Assembly (NCBI GenBank): GCA_040954595.2
Contig: CM082580.2
Span: forward strand, 2,356,001 to 2,420,000
Origin: Balanoglossus misakiensis
Lineage: Eukaryota > Hemichordata
Direction of reading: 5' to 3'
DNA: 64,000 nt
This document shows positions 59,401-64,000 of this stretch, piece by piece; within the stretch, counting starts at the first letter, position 1; each line of letters opens with the position of its first letter. The position numbers and the translations under genes were made by a program. Below the pieces are notes generated by a model that worked only from the letters and a program-made list of their open reading frames with translations, was not told where the DNA came from and did not search any database.

Positions 59401-59444
59401 AAGAGCCAAAAAGCCATACAAGTCATGTAACCGTGTGGTTGCAT
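29413..59444 (-). CDS. VWDE-like cell-surface protein (VWD, D8C, EGF, TM), ~25 exons
   Basis: Exons 5' to 3': 59444-59360, 59126-58945, 57894-57734, 47031-46856 or 45651-45461, 44556-44509, 44233-43961, 43828-43718, 43572-43507, 42900-42680, 42420-42334, 42154-42043, 40743-40541, 40288-40215, 39714-39651, 39256-39059, 38903-38695, 38599-38306, 37164-36987, 36597-36501, 36156-36052, 35569-35391, 35180-34914, 34498-34384, 29870-29755, and a last exon starting at 29503. Every junction is GT-AG and in phase, giving 1,207 codons before the last exon. Order of domains: signal peptide, N-terminal domain, D8C module, spacer, VWD domain, EGF, Cys-rich C-terminal module, transmembrane helix. VWD and EGF architecture follows von Willebrand factor D and EGF domain proteins, which are secreted or membrane-bound adhesive proteins; partner unknown. 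The tail is short: the phase-matching reading of the last exon is VSSE and stop at 29489; another frame gives a basic 30-residue tail ending at 29413. Confidence 0.8.
29755..29870 (-). CDS. VWDE-like gene, transmembrane exon (left palindrome arm)
   Basis: Encodes EAGVSLALIIVLGVIIAV, then ASVGVIGTCIGIWTC and a basic KISKNK, a single transmembrane helix with a positive cytoplasmic flank. Acceptor GTGAACACAG and donor GTGAGA. It starts with two bases of a codon, exactly what the phase-1 donor at 34384 needs, so I assign it to this gene. An identical exon lies inverted at 34130-34245. Confidence 0.65.
30640..33360. repeat. ~168-bp units, mirrored around the palindrome centre
   Basis: Units marked by TGACCCCA recur at 30711, 30880 and 31049 (period 169) and on the opposite strand in the right half. 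Each unit has a GCCATTTTTGGCC-like block and a TTTTCTTCATATT block. Unit divergence rises toward the centre (~31300-32700). Noncoding. Confidence 0.8.
34130..34245 (+). pseudogene. Inverted duplicate of the transmembrane exon (right arm)
   Basis: The same 116 bases with intact acceptor and donor, but on the plus strand, antisense to the VWDE-like gene. It is part of the right arm of the palindrome. No (+) exon that would use it was found; the (+) gene to the left ends with its own stop and poly(A) signal. Confidence 0.7.
34384..35180 (-). CDS. VWDE-like gene, C-terminal Cys module
   Basis: Exons 35180-34914 and 34498-34384 encode VSNNAGAMASKGMLLTVYDS, KCLSCDSAGLCELK and ETACEINGHCFSDGDHHPTD. 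The YDSxCxxC...C and C.I.G.C...GD motifs match the VWDE module after the EGF. The second exon ends at a perfect GTAAGTG donor in phase 1; reading on instead would give DSK and a stop. Confidence 0.85.
35391..36156 (-). CDS. VWDE-like gene, EGF domain exons
   Basis: Exons 36156-36052 and 35569-35391 join to form one EGF domain, CPGKCSYRGNCTNGVCYCNE then GYGGLDC, split by a phase-1 intron. The second exon continues with HGLCDIRHDFCQSISLVGDN and a further Cys segment typical of VWDE. Confidence 0.85.
36501..37164 (-). CDS. VWDE-like gene, exons before the EGF domain
   Basis: Exons 37164-36987 and 36597-36501 encode WPTASGITLEQADDRC, SPIAEHCADVPGVDL, GCVEDIG and VAVDEMIDHCEDVALKN, a conserved helical Cys-containing segment between VWD and EGF in this family. 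Confidence 0.8.
37340..38138. mobile_element. 799-bp MITE with ~150-bp TIRs and TTAA duplication
   Basis: Ends GATGGGTCCCC on both sides, arms alike over ~150 bases (TTTTTGCCCGTTGCTATGGG against TTTTTGCTCGTTTCTATGGG), flanked by TTAA at 37336-37339 and 38139-38142. TTAA points to piggyBac or Kolobok. It sits in an intron of the VWDE-like gene. Confidence 0.85.
38306..38599 (-). CDS. VWDE-like gene, post-VWD linker exon
   Basis: Starts IEAGESLFDKLP, as after the VWD domain in VWDE (W..  ..SLFD), then a Cys pair (SCECF) and a charged, low-complexity Arg/Gly/Asp stretch. Both splice sites fit the phases of the neighbours. Confidence 0.75.
38695..40288 (-). CDS. VWDE-like gene, VWD domain exons
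   Basis: Exons 40288-40215, 39714-39651, 39256-39059 and 38903-38695 encode the VWD domain: the opening GRCTSRGDPHYITYDGR, KFDNYRVGDFVFHKS, VACNCGVVVRENDDVVGV and the closing VGLCGVFDGDIRNEYTL. GDPHYxTxDG and GLCGxFDGD are the signature ends of VWD domains and hold its calcium-binding Asp/Asn residues. Confidence 0.9.
39439..39601. mobile_element. 163-bp inverted-repeat element
   Basis: TCTGATTAAAATCAGATGTA begins the left arm and its complement ends the right one (28-base arms, one mismatch). The outer 18 bases of each arm are themselves palindromic. Confidence 0.7.
40541..42900 (-). CDS. VWDE-like gene, exons between D8C and VWD
   Basis: Exons 42900-42680, 42420-42334, 42154-42043 and 40743-40541 encode pre-VWD segments (YLECQFRGG, VRCEVIARFLDSD, GHEVALWATVPMSCKIEL, RVKDGYRESIG). 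In VWDE proteins this stretch consists of beta-sandwich repeats before the VWD domain. The intron at 42042-40744 carries a 1.1-kb microsatellite. Confidence 0.7.
40845..41990. repeat. Compound microsatellite (ACTC)n/(ACCC)n/(GAAC)n, 1.1 kb
   Basis: Alternating blocks of CACT and CACC tetramers with recurring GGTCACTCGCTCACTCAC and CCAACCACCC markers, so higher-order units of varying length exist. It ends with ten or more GAAC units at 41944-41990. The long open frames through it (Thr, His, Ser, Leu, Pro only) are not genes. Confidence 0.95.
43507..44233 (-). CDS. VWDE-like gene, D8C (uromodulin-type) module and linker exon
   Basis: Exons 44233-43961 and 43828-43718 encode a D8C module: EPCEQYLPIDNKYRSS, CDDGLDPNWYRFTSEAGGQM, PTSCVPEFHCGTQFPGWLDG, then NCCDTSADVIVKNCGEFYVY and CPAAYCA. 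The spacing of Cys and the WYRF.....Q.PT.C motif are diagnostic of the module shared by uromodulin and VWDE proteins. Exon 43572-43507 adds a short Pro/Gly/Cys linker (EPCPPGHGSPSGG). Confidence 0.85.
43575..43630. repeat. Purine-rich GA/GGGA tract
   Basis: Simple-sequence run directly upstream of the acceptor of the 43507-43572 exon; on the minus strand it supplies the pyrimidine tract. Confidence 0.8.
44509..44556 (-). CDS. VWDE-like gene, 48-bp micro-exon
   Basis: Encodes ENSSRADVFAVFVKSP between ACACAG and GTAAGT, phase 1 to phase 1. It completes the N-terminal domain before the D8C module and accepts either exon A or B. Confidence 0.7.
45461..45651 (-). CDS. VWDE-like gene, alternative exon B
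   Basis: Encodes HRKVGRSFFINKSYMYDNCQ, TDTGWLIVGTGEERSPCEW and FSTLETYAVWGS, matching exon A position by position (RRF/RSF, GWL, C, STL.T..VW.S). Start phase 2, end phase 1, acceptor CATTACTCAG, donor GTCAGT as in exon A. Likely an exon duplicate used instead of A, or a decayed copy; the frame is open throughout. Confidence 0.65.
45990..46090. repeat. (GAGA)n/(GGGA)n tract
   Basis: About 100 bases of GA and GGGA units in the intron between the VWDE-like alternative exons. Confidence 0.85.
46856..47031 (-). CDS. VWDE-like gene, alternative exon A
   Basis: Encodes GRRFYIQSGYDGCEADNGWL, a short linker with a second Cys, and FLYSTLNTAVVWES. It starts in phase 2 and ends in phase 1. It is homologous to the exon at 45461-45651 with the same phases; since A ends in phase 1 and B must start in phase 2, the two cannot be spliced together in frame. 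Confidence 0.75.
47463..48935 (+). mobile_element. Hairpin-ended repeat, copy b, complete
   Basis: Starts at AAAGCTGCAAGCAGC with GTCCGGGCCCAAGC just inside. It contains three AGGTCAAAGGTCA sites (47616, 47854, 48115), then about three ~170-bp blocks with CCAATATGGCCGCC. It ends at a hairpin with arms GGGCCCAAG and CTTGGGCCC (48904-48931) followed by TAAAA. Noncoding. Confidence 0.8.
48957..50228 (+). mobile_element. Hairpin-ended repeat, copy c (left part)
   Basis: Starts AAAGCTGCAAGCAGC, then GAAGGGACCCAAGC. It holds diverged units; a 276-bp stretch is duplicated in tandem (CGCCCTGTTGGTTAGTGTCC at ~49729 and ~50005). The copy is broken at 50228 by the LINE and resumes at about 53781. Confidence 0.7.
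50229..53780 (+). mobile_element. LINE insertion (CR1/L2/Jockey group), ~3.55 kb
   Basis: Inserted into copy c at TTGATCCAT: the repeat text breaks at 50228 and resumes near 53781 (CATGTGCAACAAG). The 3' end is AT-rich with a repeated AATTCTAA motif, as in CR1/L2-type elements, and has no poly(A). The short 5' leader (~115 bases) suggests a nearly full copy. Confidence 0.75.
50344..53469 (+). CDS. LINE ORF2: AP endonuclease plus reverse transcriptase, intact
   Basis: One open frame of 1,041 residues. After a basic N-terminus (KRRKRGRPGGKKTKEKKG, residues ~80-97) comes an APE-type endonuclease: STWNAHSI, ITETWL, GVYRPP, AGDFNIH and LSDHR, with its catalytic Glu, Asp and His present. The reverse transcriptase follows: SNYRPVSNLAFLSKVLEKI, AAFDTVDH (~696), VPQGSCAGPTLY and YADD (~779). 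Then a C-terminal segment (LHWLPVHLRIDYKICCLKF) typical of CR1/L2/Rex relatives. No stop or frameshift interrupts it, so it may be recently active. The start is the first ATG; some elements use a separate ORF1, which I do not see. Confidence 0.85.
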   Translation: MNMWLIIFLYLMVQVCGIELERRCKGNEVNIMVVEQQKERIPGERIQWSRFELLDLRKNRTYLQPEQVRLLKELKIHKRRKRGRPGGKKTKEKKGINFSNLRLIEATINLLMNNSCQVKISTWNAHSIKNKDELLRDHLFNNTIDICVITETWLQPKDHIWIECCDLNNNGLCMLSSFRGDNRRGGGLSLVTMASLVSESITSATLRSFEYHHWRVKGKDLDLNVLGVYRPPYSQQNKSTVSDFIDEFLILLESWLPANDNILIAGDFNIHVDNKEDPGACSFIDSVEAIGLKIGVDFATHKEGHHLDLIITENVSRTNIHTVNAGPFLSDHRVVTGVLSRDREGVKKKKEVESRNFKKVNKDDFISDLHCITLDTNKDADSISDQLRNELMTVVNKHAPKRIKTVVERNHHIWYNDDIKEQKKLLRNRENIWRKYRQSHQWIAYKRCRNTLHYMIKAEKRKSISSKILESRSDTKKLYQIVNNLIGKKDINPMPEGKSNEELANDFADFFLQKILKIRESLANNNKYISPYREVPSFHQFEPVDEDTVEKIIKELPTKSCELDIIPTKFLKDVLKGMVPHITQLINASLQQGVFVKEWKYAVVRPLLKKTGLDLISSNYRPVSNLAFLSKVLEKIALQQFNEHCKQSQLFPEYQSAYRVNFSCETALLKITDDILWGMEEQKITALAAIDLSAAFDTVDHEVLLNVLKQLYGIDGHVLEWFSSYLRPRGFKVCVGNAYSDIRNIDFSVPQGSCAGPTLYSVYASTLRNVIPTSIDIHGYADDHALKRLFPAKSRSLEFVTMNDLEDCLKEVKIWMDENRLKMNDSKTEFICFGSRVHLQKVVSKTLTVNECDIERTPVIKYLGFDLDEHLSMRKNISRKCAIAAGNIQRLKLIKQYLNLDARKIIASGMILSHLDYANSLYAGLPECDIKKLQRIQNMAAKTILDKSKYDSATECLKILHWLPVHLRIDYKICCLKFKCNRNEAPEYLISMLTPSAVRRVGLRSSCNSESSYEIPRTFRKTFADRAFSVQGPKRWNGLPI
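53781..54220 (+). mobile_element. Hairpin-ended repeat, copy c (right part)
   Basis: Continues the family text after the LINE (CGCATGCACATAATTATTGA, then GCAGGTGTCGCAGGTAACCC) and grades into unrelated noncoding sequence. Confidence 0.5.
54225..54524. repeat. Tandem duplication of a 150-bp unit
   Basis: TCTGGATAGAAACATTTGAA occurs at 54225 and 54375 and the two units are nearly identical throughout. An older relative lies just before (54010-54130). Confidence 0.85.
54926..56275 (+). mobile_element. Hairpin-ended repeat, copy d, complete
   Basis: Starts TATAGCTGCAAGCAGC and GACGGGCACAAGC. Four AGGTCAAAGGTCA sites (54967, 55183, 55399, 55636) mark units of ~216-237 bases. It ends at a hairpin with arms GGGCACAAGC and TTTGTGCCC (56248-56274) followed by TAAAA. 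A second terminus-like hairpin (GGCACAAGCGCC / GGGCGCTTGTGCC) lies at 56299-56329. Confidence 0.8.
56338..56395. repeat. (ACAAG)n microsatellite
   Basis: About eleven ACAAG/ACAAT pentamers directly after the second hairpin. Confidence 0.9.
56700..57547 (+). mobile_element. Family P repeat, uninterrupted copy
   Basis: Contains in one piece what is split between 7490-7884 and 10590-10942. It ends in a hairpin with arms AGGTCCCAT and ATGGGACCT (57514-57542) followed by AAAAAA. The left end is less certain. Confidence 0.65.
57600..57680. repeat. (CT)n-rich tract
   Basis: CTCTCT runs just downstream (gene sense) of the exon ending at 57734. Confidence 0.85.
57734..59126 (-). CDS. VWDE-like gene, exons 2-3: N-terminal extracellular domain
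   Basis: Exons 59126-58945 and 57894-57734 encode LEWTLVFKGVED, GDLYNLWTEGHPVNED, NWSYLDIELVKVALY, FNGTDSTKTDWFSKERL and DLNRETQTNYFSIQG. Together with the following alternative exon this makes one domain seen in uncharacterised proteins of marine invertebrates, with some likeness to fibrinogen-type folds. I cannot name it with confidence. The 819-bp intron between them (57895-58944) shows no further exon. Confidence 0.7.
59360..59444 (-). CDS. VWDE-like gene, exon 1: signal peptide
   Basis: ATG at 59444 begins MQPHGYMTCMAFWLFSVICC, a short polar start and a hydrophobic core, with a likely cleavage site near AEGG. Donor GTAAGT follows. This fixes the 5' end of the gene. Confidence 0.8.
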
Positions 59445-59577
59445 TGATGTCTATCGCGATCTGCCTTCGTCGCTCCCTTGGTTTGTATGTGGAGTACTTG
59501 ATCAACGCCGTTCCATAAGTACTACAAGATGTTCGTCTCTTTGAAAAGGGGTTTTGAACCCATCACCTGGGGCCCTG

Positions 59578-59586
59578 CGTATATAA
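59578..59586 (-). promoter_or_regulatory. Possible TATA box of the VWDE-like gene
   Basis: The minus strand reads GTTATATACGC about 135 bases upstream of the ATG at 59444, a plausible core-promoter position. No other promoter element was identified. Confidence 0.3.
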
Positions 59587-59639
59587 CGCCATCGGGCGTG
59601 GAATGTGATATGGTCCATGGTAAGCTTTGATTATTCATA

Positions 59640-61200
59640 CCAGTAAGATGAAAGGGGGATTTAAAAATGATATGGGGACGATCGATGTCTCGTTCCAGGC
59701 AACAGTTATTCTATAAAGCAATACTCCGAGGAAACCGGATCACCCTTTCCTTTGTCATAGGTAGGATTAAACGAGAAATAAAGCCTTTATGTTTTCTAAG
59801 TGGGTTCTTACTGTTTTGCCAAAAGCAAGAAATCCATAAGGACACTGCATATGCCTGACCATACGAATACGAGAACTTTCCATTAGGGGTACAAAAATGT
59901 ATTAAATTCCAATTTCCCCAAACCGTACAGCTTTTAAGTATACACAGGGCCTTCAATTGGCTGCCTGTGACCATGCGCAGAATGCCCTAGTGACACACTC
60001 ACTTTAAGTTAAACGGACTTACTGGGATCTTTGTCCACGGTTTAATTTCTGTTACTTAATAGACGCTCCGCGCCGCAGCGCACTCACAGCGATTTCCCAA
60101 AAGCACGCTCTCAGTCTGGAAGTCTCCCCCCCCCCCCCGGGCAAACCACAGTCCCTCAATCACATAGATAGAGGGACTGTGGGCAAACATTACACTGTGT
60201 ACTAATGGTTGCTATTCTGCCGAAGACCATCACTCGGAGGCAGAAATGCATCCCTCTATATTTCCAGAATAAGTGGAAGATTTATAGCAAATTAAAACCA
60301 TTTCCCACGCAGCATGAAATTCCTGAGCCCATTGTTCATTACAAGTCCAAAGGAAGGGTCGCGCGCGTAGCTGGAGATTGAAATAATCTTTCCTTTCTGC
60401 AATTAAATTACTGATATCAGTCTCGAAACAGTCAACTCGTGTCGCTTTGTCCATGGCATGACATTCACATTGCATTCACAACAGACTCCATTAGGTCACT
60501 AACAATTCATCATCTTGCCTCTGATTTTAGTTGAATTCTTCAAAAAAGTCCGCATCCCTTAATTCATTTGCATCGGTTATGATGCGCGTCCAAGGCAACA
60601 GCTGGATCTCATCATTTATCAACAATACAAATCAAGTATTCAAGTATAGTTAGCAAAACCAGTTTATTGCTTATAAATCGTTCATAGAGATTAAAAATGT
60701 GTTACAAAAATAGCCTCAAAGGAGATATCATATTATGTACAATGCACCGTGTGAAAAGTCAGTTTTAGTTGGTTTAAAGGATAGGTGCAGCGAGTGTGAC
60801 TTTCGTGCACGACTCGCTAAAATGATCATGATTTCTCTGACGAGTGGAAAAGACATATCCAAACTTTTTTTAAGAAACATGAAATCCAACTTGGATTGCA
60901 ATACAAACTCAGTCATTTCCAGTAATTTTCATGCACGGCATAATATCAAACTGTACCGAGTGAAGTCGTGACACGTGTTTGTAGAATAACTGCACTCGTG
61001 TTTGTGCGTTTGAGTGTGCCACTGTCCGTGTGACCAACTACTTTGGGTTGGCGCATGGCCTTCCGTGAATTCTTTGGCACTCAAAGGAAAATATTGTACA
61101 TCGCAATCTAGTACAGTCGGACATCACTTCATGATGTATTGACGTCAGTAATAAAAGAGGATAAATACAAATATTATATATGCAGTTCTGAGTTTGCGGC
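59640..61200. other. Intergenic region, no gene recognised
   Basis: Upstream of the VWDE-like gene. Apart from a short C run at 60126 and a perfect hairpin (CACAGTCCCTC / GAGGGACTGTG, 60147-60181) nothing stands out. Confidence 0.4.
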
Positions 61201-61215
61201 ACAATTAGTGGAGCG

Positions 61216-63547
61216 GCCAAACCCCAATTTTCATGGCGATTGTGCATTTTGTGATAAAAGCACCAAACTTGGCTCAGATGTGTGTTACTGTGTACTAAGC
61301 AAATTCAGATAGCGAGCCACTTAATATCTGTTAACGGGTAGCCATGGCAATCATTTTTCAAAATGGCCGCCACTACATTAAACTTTCCCACAAAATAACG
61401 ACTAAAGAACACCAAGGTAATTTCAGATTATGATATTTAAAACCAGAAACTATAGAAAGGGTGATTTGCAAAGTATTTGTGGTCACCGAAATAGTTATAA
61501 ATACAGAATAAAGGATAAAAAACAGTTTAATGTCTACAGTGGAGCGGCATAACAGATCGATTTTGCATTTTGTGATAAAAGCATCAATCTTGGCTCAGAT
61601 GCGGTTAATGTGTACTAAACAAATTCAGATAGCGAGCCACAATATCTGTTGATGAGTTTCTATGGCAACCATCTTTTCATTTTTTTTTCAAAATGGCCGC
61701 CAATACAGATAATCTCACCCACAAAATAACAATTATAAAACACCAAAATAAATTCATATTACAATATTTGAAACAAGAAACTGCTCAAAGAGTAATTTTC
61801 AAAATATTTATCGTCACTAAACTAGTTATAGGGGTAAATACAGGATCTAGATTCAGTCACTAGAGAAATTCAAGTTTGGTAATAACCCTGGTTACAACAA
61901 ACTTAGTTAAAACACTGTATAACCATAGATATATTAAAATAGTGGCCTGGCATAAACAAAATTTTCATAAGATTTGGGCATTTTGTGATAAAAGTTTAAC
62001 AAGTAAAGCTCAGTTGATTCGTTATTTTCCCCATAAAAATATCTTTGATGAACAAAATTCCAAATTTAGTCAACCCAGGAAAAAACGGCATCTTGTTTCT
62101 CAACCTTATAAATTGATCTGACCAGTTTGAATCAGTGCAGAATCTAGCTTTTTATCTTCATCAAATGATTCATGCAAATAATTTAAAGAATCACTTCCCC
62201 ATAAGATGGTGGCAGAAAGCCAGTATCATGACAGTCGATTGGTTTGTTAAAGTTACTATAGAAACTAACTATGTCTAGGTTGCATGTACATAGATAGATG
62301 TTAGGAATCAAAATCAAAATCTGTTTCAAACTTTTCATCCAATACTTGTCCTTCGGAAAGCGTTTTGATGAAGTTGCTTGAAGTGCTTTGTATTGCTCAT
62401 GTTATCGATAATTTTAATTGCACCTTGATCATAATAGTCAGCAGTTCTGTTTTGACATGTTATTTTGTGTATTTTTGAACCCCCAAAATCAAATAATAAA
62501 ATGATAAAGTGAAAATAAGCTTCAAAACACCAAAAGTCTTCAGGATCACAGCTTTTCTGTAAAGAGTAATTACTTCATGCTATTAAATGAAATGAAGCTT
62601 TCCGTAATATCTCTTGGAAAGTCAGATCTTTACACATTGAGATATTAGAATGGAAGTACATTCCAAGTGACTTGTTGGGAGCCTTGGGCCACCTAATCCC
62701 AGAAAATTGCAATAAGACCTGCTTTTCCATTTACCAATCTATTAACGTTTCAGCAATTCGACTTTAGTTTCTTTAATTTCCTATGGCATTTTGACAAACA
62801 TCAACGCCCCGAAAAAACGTTGTCAACGCTGCGGTCGCGATTGTGGTCGAAACAAAGCCGACATTTTCGCATGGTTCGTTACCCGGGGTCCATTGCGTTT
62901 GAGGCCCTATGTGTATGTCTGTCGACCAATAAACGCGACGGCCGCGGACTCAGTTTGGATCAACGTCTATTTCGGGCAGTGGACTCTCCTATCAAGTTGA
63001 TAAGGAAATTTTACCAGTCACGAGTAAGCCAAGCCCACATCCGTGTGCAATTCGAATATATCGGTGATCTGTTTATGATTATCATTAGCTAAGGTGGTAA
63101 ACTGTTGTGATTCATATGTGTAATTTACGTACTGCAAGTTAAATATCGCAATTAGCCTAATGTTTGACCATAGACAGTATGGTTTGACTTCTAGAGGAGC
63201 ACCTATTAATCCGAGAACAAAGGGATTAAAAGTTATGCCTTTAAATTGTGTTTTGATAACTTACCTACCCCTATAAGTAGTTTAGTAACCATAATATCTT
63301 TGTAAATCAGTCTTTCCACAGTTCCTTGTATCAAATATAGTAATCTAAATTTATTTTGGTGTTTACAGTTGTTATTTGGTGGGTGAAATTATCTGTATTG
63401 GTGGCCATTTTGAAAAATTGGTTGCCATGGAAACTCATCAACAGATATTTAGTGGCTCGCTATCTGAATTTGTTTAGTACACATTAACACACATCTGAGC
63501 CAAGTTTGGTGATTTTATCACAAAATGCACAATCGCTATGAAAATTA
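61216..63547. mobile_element. Inverted-repeat element with duplicated left arm
   Basis: The block with GCATTTTGTGATAAAAGCAC, CTTGGCTCAGATG and CAGATAGCGAGCCAC occurs at 61228-61380, again directly at 61553-61725, and inverted at 63379-63547. The interior (61760-63370) has no recognised gene; an open frame at 62791-63092 has no clear motif. Confidence 0.6.
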
Positions 63548-64000
63548 AAGCTGCAAGCAGCATTGTCCGGGCCCAAGCTTTATTATCTGATCTGATTATT
63601 AGATATGCACATAATTAATAAGTAGAAACATAATGCTGTGTTTTAGCAAATGAAATATCAAGGTTATATCTATGTTTGGTGCTGATATAGTGTTAAGTAG
63701 GTCAAAGGTCATCCAGAGGTCACCCACAATTTGGGCAGAAAATTTTGACCCATAGTGGTCCATGTCCATCAAAAACCAGACCTCTAGCCCTTTTGGTTAG
63801 CCCGGAATTAGGTATGCACATAAATAATGCGTAAAGCAGGTGTCACAGGTGAGCCAAAACTTTGGCTTTTAATTATGGCCCCATACCTCCAAATGCCCAG
63901 ACTGTACCTGCTTTGGATGTCGAGATATGCAAAAATAGGTCAAAGGTCATCTGAGGTCACCCAAAATTTGGGCAGAAAATTTTGACCCAAAGTAGTCCAT
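63546..64000 (+). mobile_element. Hairpin-ended repeat, copy e, cut by the window end
   Basis: Starts AAAGCTGCAAGCAGC and GTCCGGGCCCAAGCTTTATT and follows copy b closely, with AGGTCAAAGGTCA at 63699 and 63937. The 3' hairpin lies outside the window. Confidence 0.85.

Noticed and set aside
59540-59575. Box-B-like GGGTTCAAAACC on the minus strand as a tRNA
   Set aside because: No A box, anticodon stem or acceptor stem can be folded around it.
62791-63092. Cys/Arg-rich short frames as a zinc-finger gene
   Set aside because: Cys spacing fits no known finger and two frames overlap without other support.

Overview
The window looks like nuclear DNA of an invertebrate deuterostome; a hemichordate or cephalochordate is my best guess, not proven. 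The reasons are short exons with GT-AG introns, host genes of PWWP3A/MUM1, NXPE, VWDE-like and arylsulfatase type, and very dense young repeats. I see no prokaryotic operons, tRNA, rRNA or CRISPR.

Layout. 0-1.1 kb: a MITE-like element and the last exon of an arylsulfatase (+). 2.4-6.8 kb: a PWWP3A/MUM1-like gene (-), convergent with the arylsulfatase and carrying several lesions. 6.8-11 kb: repeats, with one dispersed element split by a 239-bp tandem array. 11.4-19.9 kb: a dead Ty3/gypsy element (-), split by a 6.2-kb insertion bounded by short inverted repeats; the insertion holds three kinds of minisatellite and a SAM-domain coding exon of the G2E3-like family. 20.3-21.0 kb: a Harbinger-type MITE. 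21.4-24.6 kb: a complete five-exon NXPE-family gene (-). 26.8-29.2 kb: exons of an unrecognised cysteine-rich, glycosylated (+) gene.

29.4-59.4 kb: one large (-) gene of about 25 exons with VWDE-like architecture: signal peptide, an N-terminal domain, a uromodulin-like D8C module, VWD domain, EGF, C-terminal Cys module and a transmembrane segment. Exon phases agree along its whole length. Its last long intron contains a 4.5-kb palindrome whose two ends each carry a copy of the transmembrane exon. Its third intron is a nest of repeats and an intact LINE ORF. Two homologous exons with the same phases (45.5 and 46.9 kb) look mutually exclusive.

59.5-64 kb: the probable promoter, then inverted repeats and another copy of the hairpin-ended repeat family. 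The strongest oddities are: repeat ends whose 5' motif and 3' terminal hairpin change together; fourteen perfect DR1 nuclear-receptor sites inside those repeats; the exon-bearing palindrome; and the minisatellite-ended transposon with a gene fragment. I could run no searches, so family names rest on recognised motifs and all exon limits are read by eye.
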